A DNA stretch of 64,000 nucleotides from Wuchereria bancrofti (lineage: Eukaryota > Nematoda > Chromadorea > Rhabditida > Onchocercidae): assembly GCA_005281725.1 (NCBI GenBank), contig SSBO01000012.1, positions 203,440 through 267,439 on the forward strand, read 5' to 3'. Positions within the stretch are counted from its first letter, which is position 1. Each line of letters starts with the position of its first letter. Position numbers and translations under genes: made by a program. Under the pieces are notes generated by a model. That model was not told the DNA's origin. It saw only the letters and a program-made list of their open reading frames with translations, and ran no database searches. Of this stretch, positions 1 to 13,927 are shown one piece after another.

Positions 1-443
1 AAACTATTGTGTGATTTAATCAATTTTCACATAGATCCTAATATGGTCTGAAATCAGGTTTATTTCATGGTTTGACGGTGCACCGTACAACTTATTGCAA
101 GGCAATAAAGTGTCGTTTTTTATATGTATTTATTCGTGTTCTGATGGCTGTGAATTCTTGTTAGGTTTTATTAATTTTCTACTACAGGGTTGCTTGAAAT
201 TTTTTCTCCAAAATTTGTGTTATGACTAATTTATTTTTAATTAACAGTCATAAGTTTCGTCATTTATCTGTGGATGGTATTGTAGATTTGGTTTGAAATG
301 CATTAAAATGAGTACTTAGAAATAAATTTAATGCATAATTTCAGGGAGAACAATTATATCTATCAGAGACATTGGTTTGGAAGTGGCGGTTTTAATGAAT
401 ATTTAAATTTATTAACCTAAACTGGGAGAAGAGTGGATGAACA
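1..443 (+). other. 5' flank and 5' UTR of the SCAF-like gene
   Basis: No convincing coding exon was found here. A TTTCAG acceptor ends at 344 with no visible donor upstream in the window, which would suit SL trans-splicing of the downstream mRNA; the 5' UTR would then be 345-443. It contains a short upstream ATG at about 394 that stops after a few codons. Core promoter elements could not be identified. Confidence 0.4.
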
Positions 444-3400
444 ATGGAGACAGAGGTTGTAAGAGCATTTAATGCTGAGGTATAATGTTATTATGATATT
501 ATTTCGTACTTTAAACAAGCTCTTGATACTAAAACGAATCTGTATTTACAACATAATTGATACCAGTGAATGATAATGTCGCTCAGATTGCTAGCATAGA
601 ATGTCACCTTTCATGATGCGAAGACAAAACATATTGTATTATGCCAAGACGAATCGTATGGCCATCCTAAAATTTATGCTTTTCTAATACCATTTATATG
701 CAAAAAATGAACTGGTGATATTGTTAAATTCTTAAGTTATAATTTATTGGTATCTGTACAGGTAGCAAAAGATAACAAATCTGAACTGACAGTTTTATAA
801 TAATATTCAGGTGATTTTCAAATGCAAGATAAATGCCTTTCAGTTGGTATCTTTGTACGAATTACGACCACCAATAAGTAAGAAAAAGATTGTGGATATC
901 ACAAAAGCAGCAATGAAAGCTATTAAATATTACAAGCATGTTGTCTTTGGAGTTGAAAAATTTTTAATGAAGGTAACAGAATTTAGAATTTTTAATGAAG
1001 GTGATAAGATTTATTATTTAGCGGTTTTAATGAAAAGGGAAAGAAGAAGACGACACATTCTTGTTATTTAAAGATAGTATAGTTATTATTTTGATAATAT
1101 TAAAAAGATGTAAAATGAATGCGGAATTCGAAAGATACTTTCTTGACGTAGTAAAGCGAATCTCATAAACGTAAATTATCTCATGTGTAGGTGAAGTAAT
1201 ATTGCTTAATTTCTTTGTTAATTAGCCGTCTTTATTTTTATTTTCAGTGCAAAGCAGAATATAAGATACCTGGTCTGTATTGTATCGATTCTATAATACG
1301 ACAATCGCGTCATCAGTTCAAAGATAAAGATGTTTTTGGTCCACGTTTTGCAATCAATATGCAAGCAACTCTTTCAAATCTGTTGAACTGTAAGGCTGAC
1401 GAAAAGGTATTCTAAATTTTTAGTCATTTTCAATCTGTAATTTATTGAGATAAGGCATCAGTTATATATAATTGCTTTTTTTGTAATCTTTGTCGTTAGG
1501 CTTTTTTATTTGTAATGTTGTAAGTTACAATTCCTGTAATTCTTGTTAATATTGCTCAACTGAACATTTCATAAAATTATTACTTTCGTTCTGTTTCATA
1601 TTCACGATAATTTCTTATAGTTAAAAGTGGTTCGAGTTTTGAATTTATGGAAAAGTCATGAAATATTCGATACAGCAAAGTTACGACCATGGTTGGAGTA
1701 CTGCCGAGATGTTCATGGACTTGGTTTCTTTTTCTTTTTTCAGCTTTATAGGTGTCATCATTTTTTCTAGAACTCCAGTTAGTTGTGTCATAAACTCAGT
1801 TGTGTCATTTTCAGAACAGTAGGTTGTGATTGGTTGAATCTTGAAATTTCAGTAAGTCTGGTACTTGGTCTATGATGTTTAAAAAAAATGTTTTCTAAGG
1901 GACAACATAATTGACAAAACAAATCTGGAAGTAAACAAAATCATATCAACAAATAAATATTTTAAGTTGTTAGATCTGAAATGAAATTATGAATGTCAGT
2001 GAGAACATTTTGCAGAAATAGACGTTGTGATCGTAGAAAAAAGTGTAAAGGGCGATCAAGCGGACTTCTCGATATATAGTCGCATCCCTGGTCGTGGTGA
2101 AAAGCGAAAAATAATGGAATCGCATACTCCATTATCTGTATGTTGCAGAATATTTTCTTTTTTTTCAAAAATAATGCAAAGAGAAAGCTTTTGATTTGGG
2201 ATAAATTATTGTTTGAATGGGTAAGTTTCAACTTAAGTAGATAACTTTTTTTTTTTTTAAATTCAATTTTTTAGATTCAGATAACTGTTATTATTTTATT
2301 GCTTCTTAATTCAACGATTATCGAACAGAAGTGGGAAATTATAAGTATCTGAAAAGAGTTTTCCGACAACTTTAAAATTGCAATTTTTAGGGGAGTCGAT
2401 CTCGCACACCACCCTTGCCTTTGCGTGAACCAAGTGATGATGCTGTGGAAGGTGGCGTAAGCGAGCGTGAAACTCTTGCAATGCTAACTACAATGGGTTT
2501 GGATCTTGGCGGAATGTTCACTTCCGATTCATCGTTGTTGCAGAAAGTCAATAAATTAGTAAACGACAAACTTATTGAACGTCGGGAATTGGATTCGAAA
2601 AGACAGGGAAACATTAAGGTTTGTATAAGTTTTTTTTTTCTTTTTTTATAAAAGTTTATATGTAACTTGATGATTGGCTCAGCACTCTTTTTAATTGGTG
2701 ATTATAGGGTAGAGCAGATGCTTTTACTGACCATTGCTGATAAACATATCAAGGAATTTCAAGTGTCATCCGAACATAATTTGAATGGCTTGTTGTCACA
2801 CAATTTATTGAAATCTGTTGGTCTCTATTGAGAAAATTGAGTTTTTTTCCTATAAACAAATCAATGTTTTAATACACCTTTTTTTTTCAGAATCTTCTTT
2901 CCAAAGAATTCGATTATAGTGATGAAGATGATAGCGGTGACGATGATTTTGGCCGCAAGCTAGACATAGAGGGAAAACCTACGGAGTTGACGAAGCAACA
3001 AATTATAGGGTATTAGTTGATTTCTGTATAAAATTTGCCATTTTGGTCGAAAAAAAACAACTAAAACTTACTATATTGGTTGAAGAAATGATTGAAAGAT
3101 ACAATGAGTGAATAATAAATACTTTGAGTGAGTTAATGGAATGGTGAATATGTTATCCTTTGAAAAATGATTAATCGCTAGACATTAGTTCGAACTAATT
3201 TGATTTATCTCTGTAATTGCTGAATTGGGAGAGTATAACAGTTCAAATGATCTAACGAGAATCAGAATTATAGTCAATTATAGTTTTAAACGTCATTAGA
3301 AACATTATTATACTGAAATGCATTCCTTCACTATTCAACTATATGTTACAGTATGGCAGAAGCAGTTCTTCGAGAGCCAGATACAAAGGAAGAAATACAA

Positions 3401-6400
3401 CGTATGCATACGGAACGAATTTCAGCTTTGTCTCAGGCAGCTGCAGCAAGGGTTCAAGCTGTTAAGCAACAACAACAACAACAACAACAACAGCAGCAGC
3501 AACAACAACAACAGCAACAGCAACAACAAGGAAGTATGCCATCTTCAGCTCGTACATTGGCAACTCAACCAGGTGCACCTCCAATTACAATTCCGCTAAA
3601 TCCAATCACTGCTTCACAGACGAATATAGTTCCTCCGCTTTCGATTCCGATGCCAGGTCAATCATTACAACCTCCAGCAGCAACAAATATGTTATCGCCC
3701 AGATCAGCACAACAGTTTGTAAGTTTCTTTTGTGATCATTCTTTCCTTGACTCTAAGGCTTTTGTTTATTTATTCACAAAGGAATTTGATCTTATCTGAA
3801 AATATTATTTAATTTAGTAAAAATAATATCTGATCTGAAAAATGACAAAATTGGATGGTATTATACTTATTTAGTAGAATGAATATGTGTACGTTTACTT
3901 CTTATGGAATTCGGGAAGTTCCATAAATTCTTTATTAGGAAGTTTTGATGAGTTATATACAGGTATGATAAACTCTGATTATGTTTCACATTTCTTAGCG
4001 TATCTGACTTTCCGTTTTTTTTTTTTTTTTTTTGTTGAAATTCCAACCATTATTTGTTTCAGTTACTTAACGCGGGTGGGTTAGTTGCATTTGCGCCGAA
4101 TTTGCCACCACCAAATCTTTTGGGTGTGATGCCTCCGCAGATCCCTACTTCGATGCCTAGCGGATTGCCACTTACAAGTACGACGGACGCTGGCAGTCGA
4201 GATCGCAATGATATTGATCAGGTTTTTTTTTTGTTTTGTTTTAATCGTATTACATTTGGTACGATTTGCATTTTTGACTTTTGAAAATATAAAGCTCGTA
4301 AAAATGTAAAGAAGTCACCAATATAATCCTTTCCTGAAAGTGTCAAAAGCTAAAAAAAAATGTACATCTCACCATTTCTTTTCGGTCCATATTATTCACT
4401 GATTTTGGAGCAGTTTCGCTGTTTTAATTTTTTTGTTCTTTATGAAAAGAAAAAAAAAATTTACTGCAGGATGACCGTTATCGGAGAGAAGATGATAGAA
4501 TTGATAGTGATCGAGATGATCGATTAAGACGAGCTCATGGCAGAAATGATAGAATTAGTGAAAAGAATGATAAAGGTCAGGAACGGCGACGAGGTCGTTC
4601 AAGGTTATCTTTTGTCTTTTGGAGTATGCAATACATGTCGAAAATAGAATGGCACATAATTGATACTTTCATTTTATTTTCTTGGAATTATTTTTGAAAT
4701 CGACTTACTCTATCTGTCATATAATAATTGTGAAGGGATCGTGAACACGATGACAGAGGGAACAGTCGTGGCTTTGGCGATTCACATGCAAAACGCCCGC
4801 GGCGTAGTCGATCTCGTGATCAAGGTTTTGGAGATCGTAGAAGAGAGCATCGTCGTAGTAATAGTCGTGGACGAAGAGGTTTATCACGGGGACATCTTGA
4901 TAGGGAACGATCGGAACGTGATCATAACAATCCAGCAGTAAGTTTTATTATCTGAAGCTATAATGAGGATTAGGTTTTTTCTTCGTAATCATTTGAGACG
5001 GGGTATTACAAAAGTTTCTTTTTATTGTATTGATGAGTAATCTTTCAGATGTATGAGATAACTTTAAAAAAATTAAAATGTTCAGAAATTAAACAAAATT
5101 TTAGTCATTGAACACTGCTTGTACTTTCAAATTTTTACAGTACAGAGATTTGGAGCGACAGCGTCGAAAAATGGGACTTCCCTGGCCACCAAAAGAAGGA
5201 CACCTGCTGAGTAAGTTATTATAGAAGTATTTGCAACTCGGAGTTTCAGTGTTATTAAAAAAACTTATGTGCTTTTCTTCTGACTTATAGCTTATTACGT
5301 ATTTAGCTTTAGTTGTTACTAATTGAACAGTTCCGCTAAAGAGCCGAAAAACCAAGTCGTCCAGATGGTTTCTGTTTTGTTTCCACTTTATGATTTACCA
5401 GTTTCTTTTTATGCAAACTTTTTATGTAATTATATTTTCTAAAATTAGCTTGAAAACTATGAAGTCTACTTTTTGTATATTCCGAAGCTCCCAAAACATA
5501 TTTTACTATACTTCTGTATTCTCGTATACTACATATCGTTAGAATTGGTTTAACCGATTCCTATACAAAAGCAATTCTTGAAACTTCTTATCAAAATTAA
5601 TTAATTTTGATGGTCCATATTTTACAGTAGCTTCATGTACACTATGGTTGGGTAGAATTCCTTCGAACTGTGCGGAAAATGAAATCCGTCAGGCGGTAGC
5701 TGAAGCCGGAGAGCCAGCACGCATTAGCATTATACATTCCCGTGCATGCGCATACGTTACAATGAAAGATAGGAAAGCAGCATTTCGCGTAATGGACCGA
5801 ATGCAGAAAAATTTTAAAATTGGGGAGAAAAATGTCAAAGTAAGTTCCGAATATCAATGGAAGTATGGGTAAGATATGATCAGTAAACTAAATGAAAAGA
5901 TGCAGACTTGAAATTCTTAAAATATAAAAATTATACGATTTTTAATAATATATGTGTGGTCTTTAAGTTACATTAAACTTCTGCCTTTTTTGGATTCCCT
6001 TTTTATTTTTATTTTTAGTTGAATTGGGGCATTGGACAAGGTTTAAAAGGTGAAAGATACGCAGAGTACTGGGATCCTGACCGGGGATATTCGCTGATTC
6101 CACATTATGCATTACCTAGTGATTTGGAATCTCTAATAGAAGGAGGCCATCTTGAAGTAGAATCGTTGCCCGCACATCTTGCTGGTAAGTCTTATTTAAT
6201 TAGTTTTTTTTACTAGTTCGAAGGTTCTTTCACCTATTTATTTTAATTGAACTAAATTAAAATGCATTTCATTGAATTGGTTTTAAATAAAGTTGAAAAA
6301 TGACGAATTCATTACAGACCTATATGATGAACATGGATTGAAAGGAAAGCAACGTGAGCAGGATTCAGCTTCTGTTCAGAGTACTTCGAATATTCAGTTA

Positions 6401-9400
6401 CCACAAGTAGCTCCAAATATGCCTTCATATCAGTTTCCTTGTCAGTTATTCTAAAAAGAAATAAGTTGTTTACAAATATAATAAGATTCATTTCCAATTT
6501 TTTGCCTCGTGACTGGAATATTTCATCATGTTTACATTTTAACTAATCTTTTTCTTAACAGATGCGTCTTTTTTTTTCTGTTTCTTAATTTTCTTCGTGG
6601 ATTTTCAGTGGGTCAACCGCCTCGATTACCTGGGGCTGCTCCCTTCCTACCTCATGGAATGATGCCAATTCCTGGCATTTTTCCTCCTGGTCTACCTCCT
6701 CAGATTGGAGGTGTACCACTGGCTGGCTCTACGCCAACTCAGAAACCTCAGAACTGTGCACCAACTGATGCCCAAGGAACCAATGCTCCATCTACTCCTC
6801 CGCAGGCATGATTTCATTACGATTTAGTTTGAGGATTCAAATGCCATTTCATTTTTTAACAATTTTCAAGGCATTTTTTATTTTCTATTACCTTAATGGA
6901 TTAATCAATGATCAGTGCTACGCAAAGCGCAGTTGTCGTAGTACAATATCTGTGCCAATCATGACATAATTTTAATTATGAATATAGTTTTAGAACAAGA
7001 AGTATTAATGATTTCATGCTATGTTAATGTTAATATAAACATATTTTAAGCCAGTTATGTTTTATTTCAGGCTGCCGCCAATGCAATGAAGGTGGAAAGG
7101 ATGCGTGTGCCAGGTTATTTTTCAAAGATTTTTTTTTACCTGTCAATATTATTACCCAGCTATGCATTCCCATTTTGCTTATAAACTGGTGCTATGACCT
7201 CTACCAGAATCAAAATTAGAACAGTATTGAGCATTATCTAATTCAAGATTTTACAAAAAAATTGGATTTTTCATCAGAGTTTAATGCTCATGCTCTTCCT
7301 CCTTCATGCTTAGATATTCCTGATTCGGAATTCATAAGGATTGAAAAGCTGACACGAGTTAGGTTTTGTTTATCAATTGCAACAGAGTAGAAATTTTAGG
7401 ACCGAACACATTCATGTCTTCTGGATACAACATGCCACCTCCCAGATATAATGCTTCATGTGGGTCTCTAAGCTTGAGAACAAATCGACCAGCAGTATTT
7501 CCTGGAAGGTATGGTTTCCAATTACAATTGTCTCTCTTATAATGATTCTAACATTGTAATTCGAAATATTTGGTCATCAAAATATTTTTTAATTTAGAAA
7601 TAAAATATTTTCTAGTTCAGAAATACTGTATATTTCTTACTGTTTATATTAATACTACAAATATCTCTATTCGTATATTTGTTTTTTTTTTCTTTGCAGA
7701 TCACCGTTTTCTCCTTTCCGTGGAGGACCGCCTTTCGGAGGAGCTCCAATTAGAGGGGTGTGTGTTCTTTACAAGTAGTAGTATCATTTCGCAGTTATAC
7801 TATTTACTTTATTCTTCATCATTCCAGGATGATTTAACTGTGCTATTATTATTATTTCAATATTTCTATTGTTAAGTAATTCATCAGCAAATTTGTATAT
7901 AATATTTTTCTTTAACGTATTTTAGATGTTGCGAACACCACTACCACTGATGCATTCGCCAGGGATAGGGAGAGGGCTACGAAATCATTATCCACCGCGA
8001 CATTTTCCACCCAGTTTGTTAGCTAATAACTCCGGTATGAGCTAAGTGATGTTTTTTCAGTCATGAATATCTTGCCTTTGTTATAATGTAGAATTCTTGA
8101 TGAAAACAGCAATTATTGATGCTAGTAGTATGCAGTGGTGTTGAATATTATTTAATAAAAATGTTTGCAGTTTAAGATATCAAGTAGTCTTATTTTGCTT
8201 ATCATTATGCTTAATATGCATTCTATGTTTTCTTTCGTTTTTGTTTTTTTTTTCTATTTGCATTGATAAATTAAGATTTAATACAAGAGCTATCATTTAG
8301 AATAAAAGTTTAGCATAAAACTTTTGGGAGTAAGATCGATTTGTGATTTTGTTTGCTGCTAAATCTAAGAGAAGTGGTTCAAACAGTAAATTATTAAGGA
8401 AAAAAAGATTTAAATGAAATAAAAATAAGACCTGTTACAGAAATATTATGTTATATGAGAATATAATTGACAAAAGAAAAAATTCAACGCTTGTAGTTTT
8501 ATCATTCTTTCAGACAGTTACAAAACTGCGCAAGATAATCGATGGCGTAATAATGAGCCGGTGGATGGATGTTTTGATAATTCTAGGCACGATGAATGGG
8601 ATAGTAATGCTATGGTACCATCTAGCAGTCATGAGGAATGTTCACAACCTGAATCAACCAAAATTGGTAAGTTTTGGTTGTATAAATATAAATGGGACAC
8701 CATATTTTTTTTTTCTAAACTTTCAATGCATATGTCACTGAATTTGGAATGATTTTGTTGCATGTTATCTAGCAAAGACAAAATATTTCAAACGGACAAG
8801 AAAATAGATGTTTTAATTGAATTAAGAAAATTATCTTAAGAAAAGATACTGAAACATCGATGCTCGATTTATATGCGTTCTTGTCGCAACAAATGATCTG
8901 AATCTCTACAGCAATTAAATCCTAGTCATTACTCACAGTAATTGAAATTTTGTTCCTCCTTTGATACTTAAATGTAATTCTGGTGAGTATTATATGATAT
9001 TAGTATTACTTATAACTTTTGACAGGAATAATCATTTTACTTACTTTTATTGTGTATTGGGATCTTTTATATTTTTAAGTTTGCACATAGTTTACTAATG
9101 TCACATTTAAATTATTGTTGGTTTAATTTTAGAAAAACGGATAAAAAAGAGGACTGAAGTGGATGATTCAAGCAATGAACCTGTGACATCGACTACTCAT
9201 GATGATGAAAACGCTGCAGTAAGCGGTGCTGTCGAAAATTTAGCATCCGAGGTAAAATTGTCCGGTAGTACAAGTGTAATGCCAAACAGTGATGATTTGA
9301 AGGTAATCAGGAATCTTTTTTTTTTCTGCAAAAATTTTTGAGTTTTTGGTTGTAATATGGTTTTGATAGAACTGTACACATGTGGGACATATTGTTAATG

Positions 9401-10223
9401 CTAACAGAGCTATAAATTTTTAATTTTCTTCGTCTCATATATAATACGTTAGTTTCAGTTGCAAAGAAGCCAGGATTTCTCTAGTGTGAACGATTCTAAT
9501 TAATTGGATTTGAATTCATTTCTGAAATTTTTGCATATTTTTGAGATAATATTACAGCAGTATGTCCTAGAAGTGAGTGAATTTTCAGTGGAGCATAAAC
9601 CATTTACTTATATCTCATATATAAAGGCATTTTAAAACATGATATTACTTTTATGGTGATATTAGTCTTATAGCACTTATAATAAATAAGAGTATTTCTT
9701 GTAAAAATTTCTAGAGATTTTGAATTATGAAAAATTTTTTGATTATATTTCCCCTGAAACATTTTAATTTCATTTTTTTTTTCTCTAAGTAGTGGATTTT
9801 GTTGACGCATTATTTTCAAATTTTTTAATTAAGCAGTTGTAACTGCACTTAACCTAAATAAGTATGTGAGCTATATTACCAGCATATGTGTCAATATCTT
9901 TTACTTTTTTTTTCCTTTTTTTTTTTAAGTAATGAATTTCGTTGAAATATACTGTTCGCATAGCTTCTGGGTGAGAATAATGTCTGGTAGCTATTGTATT
10001 AAACAGCCAGCCATTTCCCGTTACTAATAATTGACAATAAATCTTTGACCTTGGGAATAAAAAAATTAGACCTTTTTAATTGCAATACATTTTTTGAATT
10101 ATACTTCAAAGAGCTGGTTAAAAATTTTTACTTGTTTATTTTTGTTTTAACTTTCAGGCTGTAACAATGAACGAGGATAGAATGTTGGAGCAAGCAATTG
10201 TTTATGGTGATGATGAAGAATAA
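444..10223 (+). CDS. SCAF8: SCAF4/SCAF8-like RNA polymerase II CTD-interacting, RRM protein
   Basis: Twenty-three exons join in frame to about 1077 aa: 444-479, 844-972, 1248-1406, 1621-1723, 2016-2137, 2391-2618, 2891-3009, 3352-3718, 4063-4221, 4470-4603, 4736-4937, 5141-5210, 5628-5839, 6019-6184, 6318-6440, 6609-6805, 7071-7113, 7400-7508, 7700-7757, 7926-8034, 8514-8666, 9133-9302, 10158-10223. Residues 1-145 are a CTD-interacting domain (RPPISKKK, AIKYYKHVV, YCIDSIIRQSRHQF, RVLNLW). A 21-residue poly-Q (338-358), an Arg/Asp/Ser-rich stretch (about 475-585) and an RRM (about 612-690; RNP2 LWLGRI, RNP1 ACAYVTM) followed by WGIGQGLK and an EYWDPDRGYSLIP block match the animal SCAF4/8 order. 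A Pro/Gly-rich tail follows. In animals these proteins bind phosphorylated Pol II CTD and suppress premature 3'-end processing. The intron after 6805 would use a GC donor; reading through instead stops at TGA 6809-6811. Exon 2016-2137 is inferred from frame and splice sites. Confidence 0.94.
3467..3529 (+). repeat. In-frame (CAA/CAG)21 repeat coding poly-glutamine
   Basis: Twenty-one consecutive CAA or CAG codons inside exon 3352-3718 of the SCAF-like gene. CAG interruptions are present, so the tract is not pure. Length polymorphism between strains is likely. Confidence 0.95.
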
Positions 10224-11795
10224 TGAGCCTTTATCTCTGTATATGCGCTGTATTGCATTTTATGCAAAAGTGATCTTTGTCATCTTATTGTTAAATTAAA
10301 AATCACTAATTCAAAAAATTAAATTGTCGTAACTTCGAAAAAATGGAAGGAACAAACTATGTGATTGAGATAGTTTGTTAAGGAAGATGATAAATACAAA
10401 GTGGATATTTGAGATGAGGGATTTTAGAGTCTTTGAAGCGAGTTAATTTTAGAGAAAGATTTTAGAATTTCAAACTATCCGGAGAAAAATTGAAGCCATA
10501 TTACTAATCCATAGAAAATCCTAAATTCTCTATGTCCGATAAGAAAGGTACTTACTGAATACATAGAGAGCTTTTTTTTTTCATATTTACATTTATGATA
10601 AAAATCTTTATTATTCAATCATGAAATTCTTTTTTTATTGTTCAATTATGAAATCTTTTTTTTTTGAAATTCAGTTTTAATACCGAACACTGAAATGTTA
10701 CAGTGGCGGTTATTTTATTGGTGACATGTTCGTGAATGATTTGTTGTTTGTCTTCAATTTTTATTATTATTATTGATTATTATTATTATTTCTATTTTTA
10801 CTATTATTACTATTATTAGTGTTCACAAATTTTGTTCATTCTTTTATCGTTTGTTTCTTTGATCAGTCATTCTACGTCATCTCATCATAACTACGTTCTT
10901 TAAATAATTTTTGCAGCAGTTGTTTGTAAACGCAGGAAATAAAAATTGAAAGATTTATGATTTGTAAATTCGATAATTTTCATTAGGAAATAATTTTCAC
11001 TCGATAATTTTCATTGTTTTAATTGCTGCTATCTAATCATTTATGACATTCGTTACTTCCATCTACTGACCAGAAAGAGTTTACTTGCTGTTCTGGTAAT
11101 TCATTTCATGTAAATAAATTCATTTCTGTCTCTTTCTCTCCCTCTTTTTCTTCACATTGTTTTAATTACCTCTTCGTTAATTTTAATTTTTTTTTAAAAT
11201 TTTTCTCCTATCATTGACAGTTTGTACCTATTATTATCCTACAAGATCATGGGATAAATTATATTATCAACTAAAGAGTAATATAATAGTAAGTTATACG
11301 TCGTGTTTTTTCAGGGAAAAAATTCCTACAATTAATTAAAAGAAGAAAAAAAATCTCAAGGTTGTAAAATTCTGTAAGTTATGCTAGTAAGTTGAAGTTA
11401 TGAAATTTCGAAAGAGTTAAAATTAAGAACTGACATAGTTTTTTTGAAAGAGAAAAGTTGACGATAAATCATTTTAGTAAATGCGGCAATGTCTGTACAT
11501 GTTTTGTAATTCTTAAGTTCAATTAAATCTTTCAATTTAAATAAACTATATATAACAAGGGAAATTATAAGTTAGAATGAAAACAAATTAACATTAAATT
11601 TTATTATAACAATTGATGCGAGCAAAAATTGATGAGATCATTTGTTATGAAAAAGATATACAATAAATTTGGACATAATACATCTTTTACTTAATGAAAT
11701 AAAGAAGATTGATTGAGATGAAAGAAGAGATTTGAGGCACAATTAGGATGATTGTTTTAAAAATTATGCAAAGTTATACAATTTTAATGAGTTGA

Positions 11796-11814
11796 GGGGG
11801 AGGGGGAGGGGGGG
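11796..11814 (+). other. G-quadruplex-like G-run
   Basis: Nineteen bases consist of G runs of 5, 5 and 7 separated by single A residues. The last run can be split to supply a fourth G-tract, so an intramolecular quadruplex with one-base loops is possible. It stands out in strongly AT-rich flanks, about 1.6 kb past the SCAF-like stop codon. Confidence 0.6.
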
Positions 11815-11864
11815 CAGTTCTGTTTAAAAAAAAATAATTATTGATAGATCATTTTAGTCATAGT

Positions 11865-12055
11865 AGTAACAATAATAGTAATAATATTGATATTATTTGT
11901 AGTGTTATAATTCCTTATTATTAATGGTGATAATAATAGTAATAATATTATTATAATAATATTATTGGTAATAATATTATTATAATGTTGTGATTTATTA
12001 TTATTATTATTGTTATTGTTATTATTACTATCATCTTATTAATTATTACTAAGTG
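11865..12055. repeat. ATT/AAT-type microsatellite
   Basis: Interrupted runs of ATT, AAT and GTT triplets, partly palindromic around 11935-11990 (alternating ATAATATTATT blocks). Low-complexity sequence with no coding potential. Confidence 0.8.
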
Positions 12056-12695
12056 ATGACAAATAACAATGACATTAGAAGTAAGGAGGAGGAGGAGGAT
12101 TGTTAAATTAAATTATTCAAAAAAAAACTGTTGTGGAAGATTTTTGTCTAATTAATGTAATTAGCAATAAAATGATGCATCAATTATTTTAATCATTCAT
12201 TTGATGGTATAATGAATACAATCATTTAATTTTAATTAAATTATATTAAACTAATACATTTCTTTTTTTTCGCACACAAATTATAAAATGTTCATTTGTG
12301 CGCACATTTAAATTTTCAACTAATTTGATGGAATTTCTAGTCTATCATAAAATAATTTTGTTGAAAATTGAACGAATTATTTTCTCTGAAAAGCTTTTTT
12401 TTTTTCTCTTTTTTACGAAGTATGAAAATCTGATGAATATAGTACAATGTGATAAATGTATAAAAGAAAAAGGAAATTTTCAAAATTTTTTGAATTTATT
12501 ATACGGTTTGCATCATTTTTCACTTTTTTTCTTTTGCTAATTTTATAATTCAAATTAATTAATTATGCTCATTAATTACAGAATAAATGGTAAACGATTT
12601 TGTATAACATATATATTTCAAATTTGAAGAATTTTTTCCTTTTTGTGTAATTTAATAAAATAAATTTAGCTGAAGAAAAAAAATAATATTATCAA

Positions 12696-13927
12696 CTATC
12701 CATATTTTGATGATTTATGATGATAAACAATAGCATCTCTTGATGATGATGATGATAATGATGATGATGATGATGATGATGATGAAGCTAAAGGATATGG
12801 ATTATTTTGTTGATGATTTAATCGTTGTTTATTCTTATGTATTCGTGAAATGGTACCACTTCTTGGTCGATTAGTAACATAATCAACGGCAATACCTTCC
12901 AATGCATATTCATAATCATCACGCATTAATTTACCTAAAATAAATTTTAATAAAATTCATTAAAAATGAATTATTTTCAAAAATTTATTTTTGCTAAGTT
13001 TTTTTCTTCTTCTTCTATAGCAAACTTTTGTTAAAATTTAAAATAAAATTTTATACCGTTATGCAAACATATAAAAAAGAAAGTTGGGCGGGGGAATCTT
13101 TTATAAAATTATAATTCTAAAATGAAATAAATGAATTGAGAATGTTGCAATTTTGCAAATTTGAAATTTTGTTCGGAATTCATAGATGGAATTAAAAAAA
13201 TGAAAAAGGGGAGTTTTTTGTTTTTTTTTTCTTCTGAAATGGAAATTCTCATTTTAATTGAAATAAAATAGAAATTATTTTTTAATAAAATAACTAAAAT
13301 CTAAATAAGATTAAATAAAAAAAAAGAAAAGTTGAGCTACTCAAAAGCTATCTTTGATTTAATTCAGTTTTGAATTTGAAAAATTTTTGATGTACTATGA
13401 CGTTATTTTGAAGTACTTTCTATTTGTTTATTGTGATGTAACAACGAAAAAAAAAATATGCAACATCAAATTAGATCAGAAACAATTACTCAAAGACAAA
13501 TTACAATCATCAATTAATTGATCTAATTAATTAATTAGTGATAATTTAGTACTGAAATAGCTATACTAAAATGCTCAATAAATAAAATGATAATATTTAA
13601 AATTATTTTATGATCGATTTCTTTTTCTGAGAAAACTTGCAATTCTAATCGGCAAATTTTTCATGTACTAATATAATTAATCTAATTAGTTCATAATTAC
13701 TGAAGCATATTTATATATTATTAATAAGTTTAATTCATTGAGTAATTTATCAATTGATTATTACAATTTAAAATAGTTATTTGTTAATTTAAAAATAATA
13801 AAAGAAAAATGATAAAATTGAAAAAGAAAAATAACTTACCAGTTTCATACGATCGTCCTATTACCATCAAATTAGTGTATGATAAAATGATCAAATAGAG
13901 GAATAATGATTTTTGATTCAAATACAT
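12696..13927 (-). CDS. Small predicted secreted Ser-rich protein, function unknown
   Basis: Two exons on the minus strand, 13927-13840 and 12934-12696, join at a GTAAGT donor and a TTTTAG acceptor to about 108 aa. The N-terminus reads as a signal peptide (MYLNQKSLFLYLIILSYTN then LMVIG). The mature part starts near RSYETGKLMRDDYEYALEG, contains VTNRPRSGTISRIHKNKQRL with basic pairs, then a Ser run and ends SSKYG. The Ser run comes from an ATC-type trinucleotide repeat. The size, signal peptide and dibasic or monobasic sites would suit a neuropeptide-like precursor, but I recognise no known peptide motif and no C-terminal amidation repeat, so that is only a guess. The splice junction and consistent frame across two exons argue for a real gene. 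Confidence 0.65.
12740..12785 (-). repeat. GAT/ATC trinucleotide repeat coding poly-serine
   Basis: GATGAT repeat with one GATAAT interruption. On the minus strand it encodes nine Ser, one Leu and five Ser in the small secreted protein. Confidence 0.9.

Larger units (their letters stand above)
10224..12695. other. Intergenic region and 3' UTR with microsatellites
   Basis: AT-rich sequence between the convergent SCAF-like gene and the small secreted-protein gene. No coding exon could be supported. It holds ATT-type microsatellites (about 10757-10825 and 11865-12055), several AATAAA-like hexamers (for example near 10936) that could serve the upstream gene, and an isolated G-run block at 11796-11814. 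Confidence 0.6.
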
